DNA from: Nageia nagi
Lineage: Eukaryota; Pinophyta
Assembly: GCA_050084985.1 (NCBI GenBank)
Contig: JBITNC010000002.1
Location: forward strand, 24,986,001-25,050,000
Length of the DNA: 64,000 nt
Reading direction: 5' to 3'
In this document: in pieces, positions 47,093 through 60,960 of the stretch
Layout of the letters: each line of letters opens with the position of its first letter
Position numbering within the stretch: position 1 is the first letter of the stretch
Notes under the pieces: generated by a model
What the model saw: the letters and a program-made list of their open reading frames with translations, nothing else
Told to the model about the DNA's origin: nothing
Databases searched by the model: none
Position numbers and translations under genes: made by a program

Positions 47093-47101
47093 TTATTTAT
47101 A
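47093..47101 (-). promoter_or_regulatory. Putative TATA box of the NEMP gene
   Basis: The minus strand reads CCACGTATAAATAACAAG about 120 bp before the ATG, which predicts a start near 47065 and a 5' UTR of about 90 bp. An ACGTGG (G-box-like core) overlaps its upstream side. A second TATAAAAA, about 15 bp before the ATG, is too close to be the main box. Confidence 0.5.
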
Positions 47102-50100
47102 CGTGGAGAACCAACATTGGAAAAGAACGTTACAATCGACATATCACCATTTTTTTAAATGAGAGTGGGAATGAGTTAATTTGTAGGCTTGAATCATGCT
47201 GCTTTTTTTTACTATAATTTTCAATATATGGAATTAATTGTTTATGTGTTCGAGAGAGCTGATACGATACATTCATTTTCATATTTAAACTAAATTTCTT
47301 TATCAACAAATATAGTCTTACAAGCTATTGTAACAATATTCTTACAACCTATTGTATGTTAAAATTTATTTGCTTATATCATTATAAGAGGAAGCGCATA
47401 TGCGATTACCATAATTCTCTCTTATCATGAGAACTACCCTTCATATCTCATAAATCCTTATCATCATTGTACACGTCGATCTAGGAAGTAACTCAATCTT
47501 CATAGTTACATCCCTCTCAACTTTTCCCTAGGTTTGTTTGAAGTAGAAAAGACATATCATCCCTTAATTTTGATTGCAAGACTAAAATTCATCTTATGAA
47601 CTTATGTATGAGCCCTCCTCTCAACACCATGCAAGTCTAATAATTCATGTAGAGCATTCCTCAACGTGGTTATTAGCCAATTAGGCATAGAAGAACATGA
47701 TGTTATATCTCAACAATGTAATAATGCAACATTTACTTAATGAATTGGGTAGTCATCATTATCATGCCCATGCTCTCTAAGATTAACAACATCATTCATA
47801 CCATTCATATGAAGATCATCATATCTATTATCATCAAGAAAAGTAATTACGAAGGTGAATTCAACATTCCAACTATCAATAGAAGTAATTGTGGAGGCGA
47901 TGAAGATGTCAAATCAAGGTAAGAAGATCAATAGGGATGTGAAAGTGAATAAATTGGAGGAGATTCAAGCATGTCATAGGTTATTATCTTTTGCTTTGCA
48001 TGAACGAAGTTATGTATTAGACATGAAACTTTATTTCACTCTGCTACTTATTTGTAATGAAAAGTTATGATTCAAGCTACCCAGAAAAGATGTATCTCAA
48101 GATGTAAGTTTGCTAGTTTTTCTCCTTGAAAAAATATTTAATGTATTTACCTATTATAAAAATAAATAAATAAAAAATCATCCAAGTAAAATCCATCCCG
48201 TGTCCATCACTATACAAACTAACATGATTCTGATGAGGGCTAGAAGAAGTTATAAGCTCATGTTGAAACATGCTTACCATGATGTTTCAATATGCTTATG
48301 AGGTAAATCCATATATCTAAAAAAATAGAGGGCTATCGTAAATCTAAAGAAGATAAAGACTTAATACCAAAAAATCTAACAAGGTAGAAGAATAAACATG
48401 AGTAGAAATGATCCTTTTATCGAACATCATTTTTACACTCTCAGCAATATTTTATACCATTAATAACAAAATCTTGAAAAATAGGGATATATCATGTTAA
48501 CCATCTAAAGTACACCTACTATTATTTGGTGTATGATGCACTCATTAATCATGTCCAACAAACTCTAAATTTCCTATAACATGAATTGTGTTAGATCCAA
48601 ATAATCACTAGAGTGATATAATAACTCACTTCATTAATCATTATACATATATATACACTTATGGGTATTGTAGATATGTAAATTTAATTTTTATATTTAG
48701 TTAAATACGTAAATTTTTTTTATTTTTATGCTTGAGAAATCGATCACTATCTTCTTTGCTTTGTCATGGATTTGAATCTTGCCCATGTTACCACTATAGC
48801 CCCTAATTGCACTAAGTAACTTTTCAACATAACCAATGATGTTGAGTCAACACATCCTCTAGTACTATAAGACCCAAAAAAATGTGAACTTGGATCATTG
48901 CCTCATCATGGGCATGGGTTGAGCACCAAGCTAGTGCCTCAAGTCTTTATTTAAATACATAGTTAAGTATATAGAAACAAATTATTATTTGAAGAAAAAT
49001 ATCAATAAGGTAAATTCAAATTTCAAGAGCTAATATTTTCATGTTCAAGGTAAATTATGTATGACAAATTATAAAAGGCAAAGATAAAGTTATTTCAAGA
49101 TATTAACCACTTTTATGATAAACTATATGCTCTCTTGATGTGGAAACCCTACAAGATCTCCATAATATTAATACAAGGTAAATCCATTGAGGAATTAATT
49201 ATTACATCTTCACGTTGAGTTGGATGATATTTCATGCCATTATGAATTATTACAAGCCCTATTGAAGTAATTGAACAGAAGGTGCGAAGCCTTGAAATTA
49301 TTTGATAGCCTTTGTAACTTTTGAAAACTCAAAATTCTTCAAAAATAGGATTCATATCACTCTTATCCTCTCATGTAGATCCCAAAATAAGATTTATTCT
49401 TAAGTTTTTTCAACCCATAATCAATTCTAATGGATGGACACTACAATATACTTCTCATATCCAACAGTAGTTACTCCATTTTAGGTACTTAATGCATGCT
49501 TTCATTTATTTTTTCTTTCTTCTATTAGTCTTTGTTTCCAACATTCAAGGACTAGCTTCGCTATTAATAAGGTTGTTCCTAACCCTTTGAAATATTGAGG
49601 ACAAGCATGAAATCCCTTTTAAAACCCTAGTTTGTATGACCTATTCAAATAAGTATTCAAAGCTTTAATTTGATATTAAAAAATCCAAATAAGGTACACA
49701 TGTGTTGTTTATTAATAATTTTATGCTTGTATGATATATATATATATCTCATTGCTCCAAAATTGAATATTATTATATCTACTAGTTATCTTTGTTCAAT
49801 TGAGTATCATTATTATACATTTATTTATTGATTTTTATTTGTAGACACCATTATAATTATGAATTATTGGTATGTAATAACTTGAAGCCTATGGCTTACT
49901 AGGATCCTCAAATATATATTTTTTAACTTGAATGATTCTTTTAATTATTATATGCCAACAATTAACTTGTATGTGCATTACAAAATATTGAGAAATGAAA
50001 ATAAAACACAATAATAACCATTTGTAATACACTCACAAAGATTGACACATATATTTGTAATTGGTTCCACTTAATGTGAGAGTGCATCCACTATCCACAT

Positions 50101-50500
50101 GACCATTATTTATCAATTAATTGAATGGAAATATTACATGATAAAAAGGTAGAATTGTTATTTCCTTTAATAAAATCAGCTCCAACCTTCATAATCTCCA
50201 AAAACTCTCCTCAATCAACTATATTAGGTTTGGAATTTTCCCAAGCTTCTCAGTTATCTATAATTCTCAAATTTGGTTCATAAAATTTGAATAATCAAAT
50301 TCAACAACTACAAATGAAGCATACATGGAAGTATATAAGTCAAAATCGATGTCCCTTTAGTTTATAATGGTTCCCTAACTCCGTTGAGAACTCCAAAATG
50401 AATAGAAAATTATTTAACTTTGCTAGAATTTATCATCTTTAACCAACATTGTCATTGAGCTCAACTTTGATGCTTATAGGTCAAGTAGACAGTTGGGTTA
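47102..50500. other. AT-rich intergenic DNA
   Basis: Upstream of the NEMP promoter. Small frames at 47740-48070 are not gene-like. A TA-rich microsatellite occurs near 49735. I see nothing assignable. Confidence 0.5.
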
Positions 50501-50539
50501 TAAATCGGTTCGACCTCTTAAAGTTAGGTCAATCATGCA

Positions 50540-50750
50540 AAGAGTATTACATGATCCAGATCATATCAAATCACACCTAAACATCTCTAAAATGTAGCCA
50601 TATTTTTAGTAAAGACATCAAGTACTTATTCATGTATTCTACAATACCTTAATTTAACATCCTTATTTTCCACTATATCATAGATGAAATGATACTTCAC
50701 ATTAAAATTCTTATAGCTATTGAGATGGGTAAGATTTTTTGCATATTATT
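50540..50750 (-). pseudogene. Copia RNase H C-terminus relic
   Basis: The minus strand in one frame reads AKNLTHLNSYKNFNVKYHFI then YDIVENKDVKLRYCRIHE, a stop, and VLDVFTKNMATF. This matches the end of copia RNase H (AKNP..H.RSKHI.VKYHFIR, V.LEYC.TE.Q.AD.FTK.L). Two in-frame stops are present. The rest of the element upstream (above 50750) is too decayed to delimit. Confidence 0.75.
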
Positions 50751-53700
50751 CAGGCATGATTATTCTTTCAATATTCTCTGAAGTACTACGTAACAAATGA
50801 TATATCTAAACATACATGCTATTATAAAATGTTCTTGTTAATAATATTTCAAAAGATCAATTTTGACTTTTTTACAAAAATAAGGGTATTCACACCATGC
50901 AAGCACTATAGTTATGATGCCCATGCCATTCAAACCAATATACATATCAAAAATCAAGTATTTGCAAGATCAATACCATCATATATATTGAAAATCAAGA
51001 ATCAAATTATGAGCTCAAATGCATATATCTCATTCATAAAAATATGTTTTCCACTTACAATATTTTCCAAAGTTGTTTCAACTTCAATGCTTTGGGGCAT
51101 ACTTGATTCTATTTACTTTGAGGCATCAATAAATTTCAAATAAACCATTAGTTATAATGGTAATGGTTCATTGCAATATATTATATTAATTTCATCTTTG
51201 CTACTATATGTCTATTCCTTTAAAAGATGTAATTTTTCCAAGTATTATATTTTCTTATTCCACATATCATCTTCACCAAATTTGAAGAGTAGAGACAAAG
51301 GCATCCTCAATCCTCCAATCAAAAGATGCAATTTTAGCTTAGTTCCCCAATGGAAAAATCCTTGGGGCAACCAAGACTAAAAGGGGGCAACAAAATATCA
51401 TACTCAACCATAGAAATATTATAGGAAATTACTCTTCACTATTGAAAAAATTTCATACTTCTCTATGCTTCTTTAAATCCTGCATTTTCAATGCTTTTCA
51501 TTCCATATCCAAAGAGAGATAAAATGTAGATGCCTAATAGATAATTTCTTATTAATTGATAAATCATATTTTAGATATCTCAAAATAATAAATAGCAATA
51601 TTGCAAAAGTCAAAGCTATTGTGCTATCAAAGTGTTATATCATGTGTTAAGTTCAATGCTTTATCATTAATCATAAATATATCTTAATATTACAAATATT
51701 ATATTTTATTATTGTGTCAGCCTGAACACTCCCTTTTATATCTTTATGGGTATAAATGGAGGACTTCAAGTTGATATTACTTATCACATCTCTCTAATAA
51801 GTGGTGTCTTACCATAATTTCTCACTACCGATGTTCCTTGATACCATTTATATTGAAGATATGTTATGCTCTAAGTTATTTATTACATGTTACTATCTTC
51901 ATTTTTCCTAATACTTGTTAACGAATGATGTGTACATTGTTTGAAGATTGAAAGTAAGATGCACATGCCATTTTGCTTTATGATCTAGAGTTACAAATAT
52001 GAAGGACGTTAAGAATAGATTTGGATCATTGAATATCTATATAGATTCATCCCAAATCCTATCCAATCCTCCATATACATAGTCACATATTAAGTATTGC
52101 TTCTCTCTCAATTAGAAGCACACTTTCTTGGTTGTGTTCATATAACTTGATAAGTGTCTTGCACCTTAATAGTTCTACATTTATTGTATTGTATTTATTA
52201 GAAATTATTATTTATAAACTATAACAAATAGTGTTATACGAGTTGATAGGTGAATCAACACATCTCTCATCATTATTCATAAAAAAGAACATAAAATGCT
52301 ATGTGAGTCCTCTCATTACATTATACTAGATTGCTTTCCTAAGCATTCATTTTTAACTTCCTCTTCTCTTATTATTTTTTACATTATTTTCATCTCCATT
52401 TTTTTCCACTTCTTGATCTTCCTCTTTATATTCCTATTTTTTCTCTTCCATCTTCGTTTTCATCTCCCTCTTCTTTCCTCTTATTTTTCTTTTCCTTACC
52501 ATTATCTTCTTCTTTCAGTTCTTTTTTCCATATGTTTATCTAAGTTATATAGCTCCTTTCCCTAATGCCTTTTTATATTGCTTGTTGTCATAATGAAGTA
52601 GAGTTCTTTATTATTTTTCTCTAGTTCACATGACATCTAATCATTGTAGTAAGAAAATAAAAATTAGAACTAAGATTATATCTTGTTTATGCATCTCCTA
52701 CAAAGTTCTCATGAATCTTATATTATTATTTCTTAGTTGAGATATTCAAAAAATCTCCATCCTTTCTTTTATGATATTACATTTTTCTTAACGAATTTTC
52801 ATCCTTGTTGGTCAAAAATACCTTACAAATAAGCAATCAAGTTCATCTGTTATACTCAGTACTTAATATTTAGCTTGGTTTGAGAAGTATTCCATTCTCT
52901 CTATATTATATATGTTAATTAGACTTTCTATCTATGTAGTGGATATTGTACTTTTTTCATAATCAAAACTTGATTTATCATACTTTTCAATGACCTATAA
53001 CTTTCCTTTGTGTAGGTTCATACTCCATTATCTTCCAACTTACATCAATCATTAACAAACCTTACTCCTTAAATAGATTTGAGCTAAATACATCCTTCTC
53101 TCTCTAAGTACATTAGTCAATATAAAATATTTTTATTTGTGATATCCAATAAAAAACTATAATACACTCAAACCTCTTCATTCATAATTTTAAGTTGGTA
53201 GCTTTTCACTTTTATTCAAGTTGATCAAACTACTTGATAAGAACTAGTCAAAATAGTTATATATTTTTTCCTTATAAATCATGATTTTAAATTATAAATC
53301 TTTTGGTGCTTCAAATTTCCTAATAAAAATAGTTTTTTTCATAGCATAAATTTTCCTTCCTTTTTTTTTTTTTTTTATCCATGGGTTTTTAATGTGAATG
53401 AAGCCTTTAATACAAAACAACAACTATAAAATTCACGAGAATGTATTTGATGGGCTAACTATATTGCCAAACCTTAACATTGTAATTTTTTTAAAAGTAT
53501 ATATGAAAATAGGCTAAAACTTGAACTCTAGCTGTTAAGGATAAAATTTCTATCCAAATCTTGTAGAATCATATTACACTCAAATTCTAAAATTATTATA
53601 AGTTTCTCAAATAAAATCAAAATGAACCAATTTTGTTATTAGAGAATGGGAATGAGTTAGTTTATCACACTTTTAGATGTTTCTTCATGAGTTCAAATCA

Positions 53701-56620
53701 TATTCCTCACTTCCCCTATAACCTTTAATGCATCGAATTAACTATTAACGTGTTCAATAATGCTAGTGTGGTACACCTTCGATTCCATGAGCCTTCAAAA
53801 CTCAAACCTTAGTCTCCACATCCAAACTAGATGTTTCCACTAATAGGTCAAGACCCATGAACAAAATGAACTAAATTTTAGAATGTAAAGAACTTTCTTA
53901 ATTTTTCAAGTGCTCACTCAAATTTTTTAAAAATGCATTAGTCTTATGGCTTACAAAGCCAATTTAATGTAAAATCCCTAATTATAACTTGAGTGACACA
54001 ACTTTTAAAAAAATACATTATTCTTATGGCTTACAAATCCAATTTAATGTAAATGCCCTAATTATAACTTGAGTGACATAATTCTTAGTTAGAGGTTTTA
54101 AGCTTATTATTGAAGATTCAATGATGAATATCTTGATCATCTATGATCTTTTTGATAGACTAAGATTTCAATACTTATGAACGATAATTTTTACTTTTTT
54201 TTTTCTTGATTCAATATTTGATGCAAATTATATATATGTATGCAATACGAGAAGAATGAAAAATAAAAATATTTGATTTATGAATTTTTTGGATAGATTA
54301 TTTTCTAAATCTTTGGTAAATATTATCCATCTTATTGTCATACATCAAATATTAAAAAATCCAACAAAATGAATTGACAGATAGGGGAGAGGTGGGTAGT
54401 TCAAAGCTCTCGGATACAGGGGGCTAGGTATAAAACTCGTAACACTTAAAAGTTGAAACATACCTAAAATCCTATAGAATTGATGATAGGTGTGGATGAG
54501 GTGGGGATCGTACCCCTGGTGAATTTTTGATAGTATGGATGCTCCTTAGTTGCGACTCTAAACTTAAGAGTTCATGGTTCCCTGTATTAAGGAACAAACT
54601 TCAACAAAAATAAAAAAATCCAACAAACAAAAATATTTGATTTATGATTATTTTTTCCAAGCAATATTCATAAACAAATAATTCATAATTTTTTCATTAC
54701 ATATTTAAAATTATTTTTTTAAAATTTATTATTATTTGTAATATATATTTTTACATATATAATTTTTTTTATTATGCATAAAATTCTCCAATAGAATTTT
54801 TACTCATTACCGTTAATTTAAAAAATAATAAAATCATTTTTTTTGAAATGGAGAAATGAATCCACATGTTCATTGAAATGAAAAAGGGTAACTTTTTATT
54901 TTGTAATTTTAAAAGAATAAAGATAAAAAGAATTAAATAAAAAATTAATAGGGTTCGATAATAAAAAAGCCAAAAGTTGTTATTAAAAGAAAGCCTCACC
55001 CCTCTTATTACTACCTGGATACTTCCAATCGGGTAGGGGAGACGAACTTATGCGGTTTCGTAGGTAACATCTATCAACTTCGTAAGAATGGTTGAGGGGA
55101 GAGCAAGTCTATTCGATACGTATTAAGGGCGTTACAATGAATGGGGAGCATATTTCTTCCAATCATAAATGTGTCTTCTATCTCTACTATTTTATAATAT
55201 AGTATTTCTCAAAATAATAAATCGGATTTTTTTTTAAAAAAAAATTTTTGGAGGTATCAAATTTATGAAACAATTCGAACCAGCTTTGAAATTTGATGTT
55301 CATCTGAACATTTTTTTATTTTTTAAACGTCTCTAATAATTCTAATAACATCATATTGATGTTCAAAATTTAAAAAAAATAAATATTAAAACATTATATA
55401 TATATATATCTTTGATTGGATGATTATGATTTAGTAGATCAAATTCATTGAAAATTGTTACTTATAACTTGTTAATGCTATTTAGTAGTTTAAGACATAC
55501 AATTTGTAAATTTCATTATTATATTCTATTTGGTGCTTACTATGTATATGTATTCTAATATTGTTATGTAGTCCATTAAACTCAAGTAAGAAGATCCTTC
55601 TTGATTGTATGAGGAAGTATTCGATATGATTACTTATTGAATTTTTTATTTTTATTTTTTTCATTCAACTAAATTTATGGGATATGGCTGAAGAGGATAT
55701 AACTTGTTCATTAGTTTTTAGAATGATTATTTTGAAGATTTCATGTCCAACTTTTCATGGCACCTCTACAAATGTAAATCGTGTTTACAATTTTATAATG
55801 ATAATATGAATAACAATCATTTGGTTATATGGAAAAATACTTTTATATATTCTAATTAGTATGATGTGTGGATGAGACATTTTTAATAGATTTTTTTTAT
55901 ATATATTAATCAAATATTTTGTATGAGGTAATGGTTACAAAGATGAAGAAAAGGAGATGATATACAACCTAGGTCATTTAGAAGGATATTATACATAACA
56001 TACAATTTCAAATGAAAATATTTGATTCATTTAAGTTTTGAATCTCTAAAGTTTAAATTGAATAATAAGAATTTCTTGAAATCTATGGTTCATTAATTTT
56101 TGTTTAAATTATTTGCAAGTATTATTTTTAATCAAATATCATCCTTAATATTAACTATTATTGAAATAATCATTTATTGAAAGATTATTAATTTACATAA
56201 AATGTAAATTGACAGACATCTAAAAAAGGTAAAACGTAAAGTGATAAGTAAATTTTTTTTGAAATTTCAACCCGATCCGAACAACTCCTACCCTAGAAAC
56301 GTGGTTTGCGTCACGAAGGATTTACCATTTTTGTACAATACTTTCTCCAAAACCTATTTTGTAATACGTTTTAATTGTTATAATAATTTCATCATCATAA
56401 TATGTAGTTAAATTATTATTTGAATTTAAAATTCAGTTACAAGCAAGTAACAATTATCGACCAATGACTAACAATACCAATGGTCAAAAACTAACTAATA
56501 ATAAAAATAACATTATAATATTTTAACTAAGAACAATAATAAAGCTAAAGAATGACTAGAAAAACGTATCACGATAAAATTCTTATTAAAAACTAATTAA
56601 AATAAAAAAACATTATTTTG
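50751..56620. other. AT-rich intergenic DNA, unassigned
   Basis: Probably contains more decayed copia sequence, but no block could be named. Pyrimidine-rich low complexity at 52360-52560 explains the frame there. A nearly repeated phrase (cttatggcttacaaa..ccaatttaatgtaaa..ccctaattataacttgagtgaca) occurs at about 53943 and 54016. Segment 54370-54600 contains gtggggatcgtacccctgg, which resembles a tRNA-like B box but was not developed into a SINE call. Confidence 0.35.
53940..54085. repeat. 73-bp tandem duplication
   Basis: cttatggcttacaaa..ccaatttaatgtaaa..ccctaattataacttgagtgacaca at 53943 is repeated from about 54016 with few differences. Confidence 0.75.
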
Positions 56621-56976
56621 TCAATCACGAAGCCACTTTATCGTCACGGGATCCCATATCAATAGGATAAAAGGTTCCTTTCATGGCACCTACAGTATGT
56701 ACTTCAACAGGCCCAGCCAGTGCCCCAGATGGTTTCTTATCCGTCAATAAGGATAATGGAGAAAAGAATCAGCACTACTTTCGAACGATCTAGTGGGCAC
56801 CCAATGAATGCTCACTATTCATTTTAAGGTATTTATTGATTATAGAGATAAGCTTATCTTTATCAAGTGGAACAAAATTACGTACTGAGAAGATCATCCC
56901 AGTGGGATTTATTGACAGTGTCCATTGCCTACAGCAGAATACTATAGCAGAAAAACTGCAACAAAAAAAGAGAAGC

Positions 56977-58658
56977 CTATAGCTCTGATTTCTGTAGAGT
57001 AGCACCCACATCCAACACAAACCTATACCTAACGTCTGATTTGGCCAGTCTGTCCATTGCAGTATTAACGTAGTCCATGGGAATCTTCTCAATGTCGCAT
57101 GTAATCCCATGCTCTCCACAGAAATCCACCATCTCCTGCGTCTCTTTCATCCCCCCTATCATACTCCCTCCGATCGTTCGTCTCCCTGCAATCCAAGAAA
57201 AGCCCACAAGCCCCTCTATCAAATTCGTTAAAGGCATATTTGTGAACAATTCATAGAAAAAAAAAACAATAGATTCAAGGTAATAGACTTTAATGTAAAT
57301 GCAATATTGTTACCCAAGAGTAAAGGAAAAGAAGGAAGCAGTAGAGGCTTGTCAGGAGCTCCCACCAACACCATCTTTCCATTGACCTTGAGCACATTCA
57401 GCAGTGGAAAAATGGGGTGGGCAGCAGATACAGTATCCAATATGTAATCAAAACTTCTAGTAGCTTCCTGTAACAAGACCCAAAACATCCATCAACATGC
57501 TCATAATCAAAACAGGTAAAATCAAGAGTTAAATCATTTGGGTTGTTAAATTCTCTCTACCTGCATTTGCTGCTCATTTTTGCTGATAAGGAAATCATCA
57601 GCACCCAGGCGCTCCTTTGCCTCTTTCTCTTTAGCCGGGGAGGTGCTGATGACAGTCACATGGAGACCAAAAGCCTTAGCAAATTTTATAGCCATGTGAC
57701 CAAGGCCTCCCAGCCCAACAACTCCAATGCGTTTGCCAGGCTCAGTCATGCCGAAATATTTCATTGGACTGTAGACTGTTATTCCTGCGCATAGAAGAGG
57801 AGCCCCTGCGTCCATGGCCAGATTTTCCGGAAACAGCACCACATATCTGAACCCATCATATTCCCACCATAAAAAAAATTCATCCGTGAAAAACCAAGAA
57901 AAAAAGAAGGAAAAAAGGAAACTAATGGCGGAGTGTAGTTAGTAATTTTTGCCTGTGATGGACAACTATGAAGTTTGAGTAACCTCCAAAGGTAATCGAT
58001 CCGTCCTGATCTACGCTATTGTAGGTGAAGATGTACTTAGTGCAGTAATTCTCAAGCCCTTCTTCACAATACTCACAGGAATTGCAGGCTCCCACCAAGC
58101 AGCCCACCCTGCCCTGTCTCCAATCTTGAGCTTTTTCACATTGCTCCCCACAGCAGTTACGATGCCGGTAATCTCATGCCTACATAAAAAGGAACATCAC
58201 GCGCACAACACAATCTATTAAACGAATTCTCCATAAAATAGCCCCATCTCTTCTCAGATTCACGGCGCATAAAAAAGCAGAAAACCACATTAACTATATG
58301 TATTCAATAATTGTGGTTATGGGTATTCAGAGAAAATTTCACCCTGGGACAACAGGGTAATGAGTGTTTCCCCAATCATTCTTGGCATGATGAAGATCTG
58401 TATGGCAAATACCACAGTAGAGGATCTTTATCGTCACGTCATCCGGTCCATTAGTTCTGCAAAAAAGTATACAGTACGACTATCATACCAACAAAAAACT
58501 TCATTTTGTAGATCAGGATCGTATTGTTTTGAATGGTATAGAAAGTTTTTGAGCCGAGAAAACCTGCGATCGAATTTGAAGGGAGATAGAATGGCAGATG
58601 AATCTTTGGCAGCCCATCCCAGGGCCTGTTGAGGTTGCTTCTCCATCGCTTCTGCCAT
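56977..58658 (-). pseudogene. Cinnamyl alcohol dehydrogenase family gene, one-base frameshift
   Basis: Zinc- and NADPH-dependent reductase of hydroxycinnamaldehydes (monolignol pathway) or a close CAD-like relative. Exons: 58658-58564, 58456-58343, 58179-57953, 57846-57561, 57467-57314 and 57185-56977. Phases all join. Restoring the missing base would give 362 codons including the stop, the normal family length. Visible motifs: CGICHTD with catalytic Cys (exon 2), GHEITG (exon 2/3), four structural-zinc Cys (CNSCEYCEEGLENYC), [11 protein letters not shown] with catalytic Cys, GLGGLGHMA for the cofactor, and VISTSP with the Ser typical of NADP preference. Exon 3 lacks one base near 58108 (minus GGGCAGGGTGGG), which shifts the frame just before the zinc loop. 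Intron 3 has a GC donor (CACAG|GCAAAA). The frameshift may be real or a sequencing error. Confidence 0.92.
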
Positions 58659-58730
58659 GACTGTCCTTCACCTTTTAGAGCTGTGGGATGGGTTGTGGAT
58701 ATTAATGGGTTGATTTCTTTCTTGTATCCT

Positions 58731-58736
58731 CTTATA
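58731..58736 (-). promoter_or_regulatory. Putative TATA box of the CAD gene
   Basis: The minus strand reads ATTCTATAAGAGG about 75 bp before the ATG at 58658, leaving room for a 5' UTR of about 45 bp. No AC-element typical of lignin genes was noticed nearby. Confidence 0.45.
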
Positions 58737-58969
58737 GAATGTGGAAAGAGCAGATATTTAATTTGCAGTGTGGGGGCACTTAAAGATGTCACCTTCCACT
58801 GTGACCATTGAATGGGAGGAGCGCTCCAACTGCTCGATCAGCTGGACTCAACGATAACCATCAATGTATCAATTAAAAATTTGACATTGCAGATACCAAA
58901 AAAGTACTAATCTAATAAATGAGTTTTTTATTTATTTATTTAATCAAGGGTTTGATTTTTTAAGACAAG

Positions 58970-59130
58970 AATTGAATGTTGAATTTATTTTATTAAAGGA
59001 AAGTTACATAAAGTACAACACAGGATAAGGTTCGAATGTTGAATTTATTTTATCTAAGGAAAGTTACATAAAGTACACGGAGAAGGTTTGAATGTTGAAT
59101 TTATTTTATTAATGGGAAGTTACTTTTGGA
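58970..59130. repeat. ~58-bp tandem repeat, three copies
   Basis: gaatgttgaatttattttat starts at 58974, 59034 and 59090 (spacings 60 and 56). The first two copies continue with aaggaaagttacataaagtaca. Confidence 0.9.
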
Positions 59131-60960
59131 AACTAAGTTGACTTGGATTTGAAACGGTTATTTTATTTTTTATTTTTTAATAATATAAGAGAGAAAGAAA
59201 TTTATTCAGTATAAATGTTTTTTTAATAAATTTAAAACTTGTAAACTTACAGTGCTTTAAATAAGTGTGAAACTTTCAAACTTAGAAGTTTTATTTCAAG
59301 GTATTCCAAGTTTCATCTAGATATCAAAATATTACATTTATTGAAATTAATGGTAGTGAGTGTGCATGTAAGTTGGACTTAATATTTGCATCATATAGTA
59401 AGTTTAAATTTTGTTAAAGCATTTTTGTTTGTTTATTTTTAAAAATATAAATTATATAATATATAATTCTTTATATAAAAAAACATTTTTATTTTTAAAT
59501 TTGAAGATTTAATAAATTTTAATTTTTTTATCAAAAAAGATTATATGAATAAAAATCAAATATTTTCAAGTAAAATTTTTTTGCTTATGTGTGAGTAGAA
59601 TAATTCATCGATCTTGTGGAGTTTGTGTGTATTCGAGATTTATTAAAATAGTTCATCTATTTATCAAAACATATAACATTTTTTTAAAGGGTCGTATATA
59701 ATTCAAGTGAAACACCATTTTTTTAAAGGGTCCAATGATACATAACACTCCTACCTTTGGTTTATTTTTAACTTTTAGTTTCATAATTTTTGGTGAATCA
59801 ATAGGGCATCTATGATTTCTCAGAACCCAATCGATGCTTGAAAATCGATTTATCATAGCCAATAGGTGTAGGAGCCATGATTTTGCAATTTGGCCATCGA
59901 TTGGGCATCAAAATAAGCATGTTCAAATATGTGATAGATCAACAAGATATGACATGGAGTTTTCATGTAAGAGTAGATCAACCTAAGTTAATGTATTACA
60001 TGGTAATTATTGCTATGAATATGTATCTTCAGATTATTTTTAGATATTTAGATCTATTTACGAATAGCTAGGATTAACAACCTTATAATATTGATTAATA
60101 AGTTATGGAGTTGTAAATATCTTGAGAAGGCAAATTATAACTATAAGGATTAAGGGTGTTCTTAATATAATTCAATTATTTTAACACTAGTTTTTACTCT
60201 ATTAGGTTTTCCATTATAAATCCTTGGTGTATTTGTGTATGTTTTTGTTATTATTGGTTGATGAATTATGAATCTTTTACATTCTTCTTATTAAAATAGA
60301 TTAGCCATTAGACACGTAGTGATTGATGTTTACATAGAAATTATTGAATCTTTTAAATTTGTAATAGGTGGAGTGAGTCCATAGTTTTGACACACGATTA
60401 CAAATTGTTCATGGTATTCACAATTACTTCTATTCAGGGTCCAACTCCATTTTGATGATCAATAAGAGTCCTTGAGCTCTTGAAAGTAGTTTTTCCCCAT
60501 ATTGAGATTTTTCCATTATAAAATCATTATTAAACTTCATTTATATATGAATTATTTTTGTTTTAGTATTTTCTCTTATTTTATGATTTCAATTGATAAA
60601 ATGGTTGATTTGTGCAAGTTCTTAAAAAACTTAATAAAATTCACATATTCAAAAATAGAAATTTGTATTTGAATATTTGGAAAGATATAATCTACCAAAA
60701 ATTATGGATCACATGGTATTAAAGCAAGTGATCCAAATTTGCATGCAATTGTATGCATGTAATGAGACTTAAATAGAGAAAGGAGAAGAAAACCTAGAAG
60801 AATTAATATAACCTAAGATTGAAAGAAAGAGTTGTAAAAGAGAGGATATAGCTCACAACATGGTTGAATATCCTATAGATCATACTGAAGCAAGATTTAC
60901 AAATTTAAATATGAATGTGGTAAATATCATCTTATCTGTAGATAAACTCATTATTATATG
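59131..60960. other. AT-rich intergenic DNA
   Basis: Between the CAD promoter side and Gypsy-2. Frames at 59653-59862 and 59877-60071 have no recognisable content. The 5' part of Gypsy-2 may begin near 60700, but no LTR edge was found. Confidence 0.4.

Noticed and set aside
52296-52565. 89-codon Phe/Leu/Ser-rich plus frame resembling a membrane protein
   Set aside because: Pyrimidine-rich low complexity (ttcctcttttcc runs) explains the apparent hydrophobicity; no start context or neighbours support a gene.
54370-54600. Possible tRNA-derived SINE (gtggggatcgtacccctgg resembles a B box)
   Set aside because: No A box at the right distance, no cloverleaf, no poly(A) tail and no target duplication could be found.
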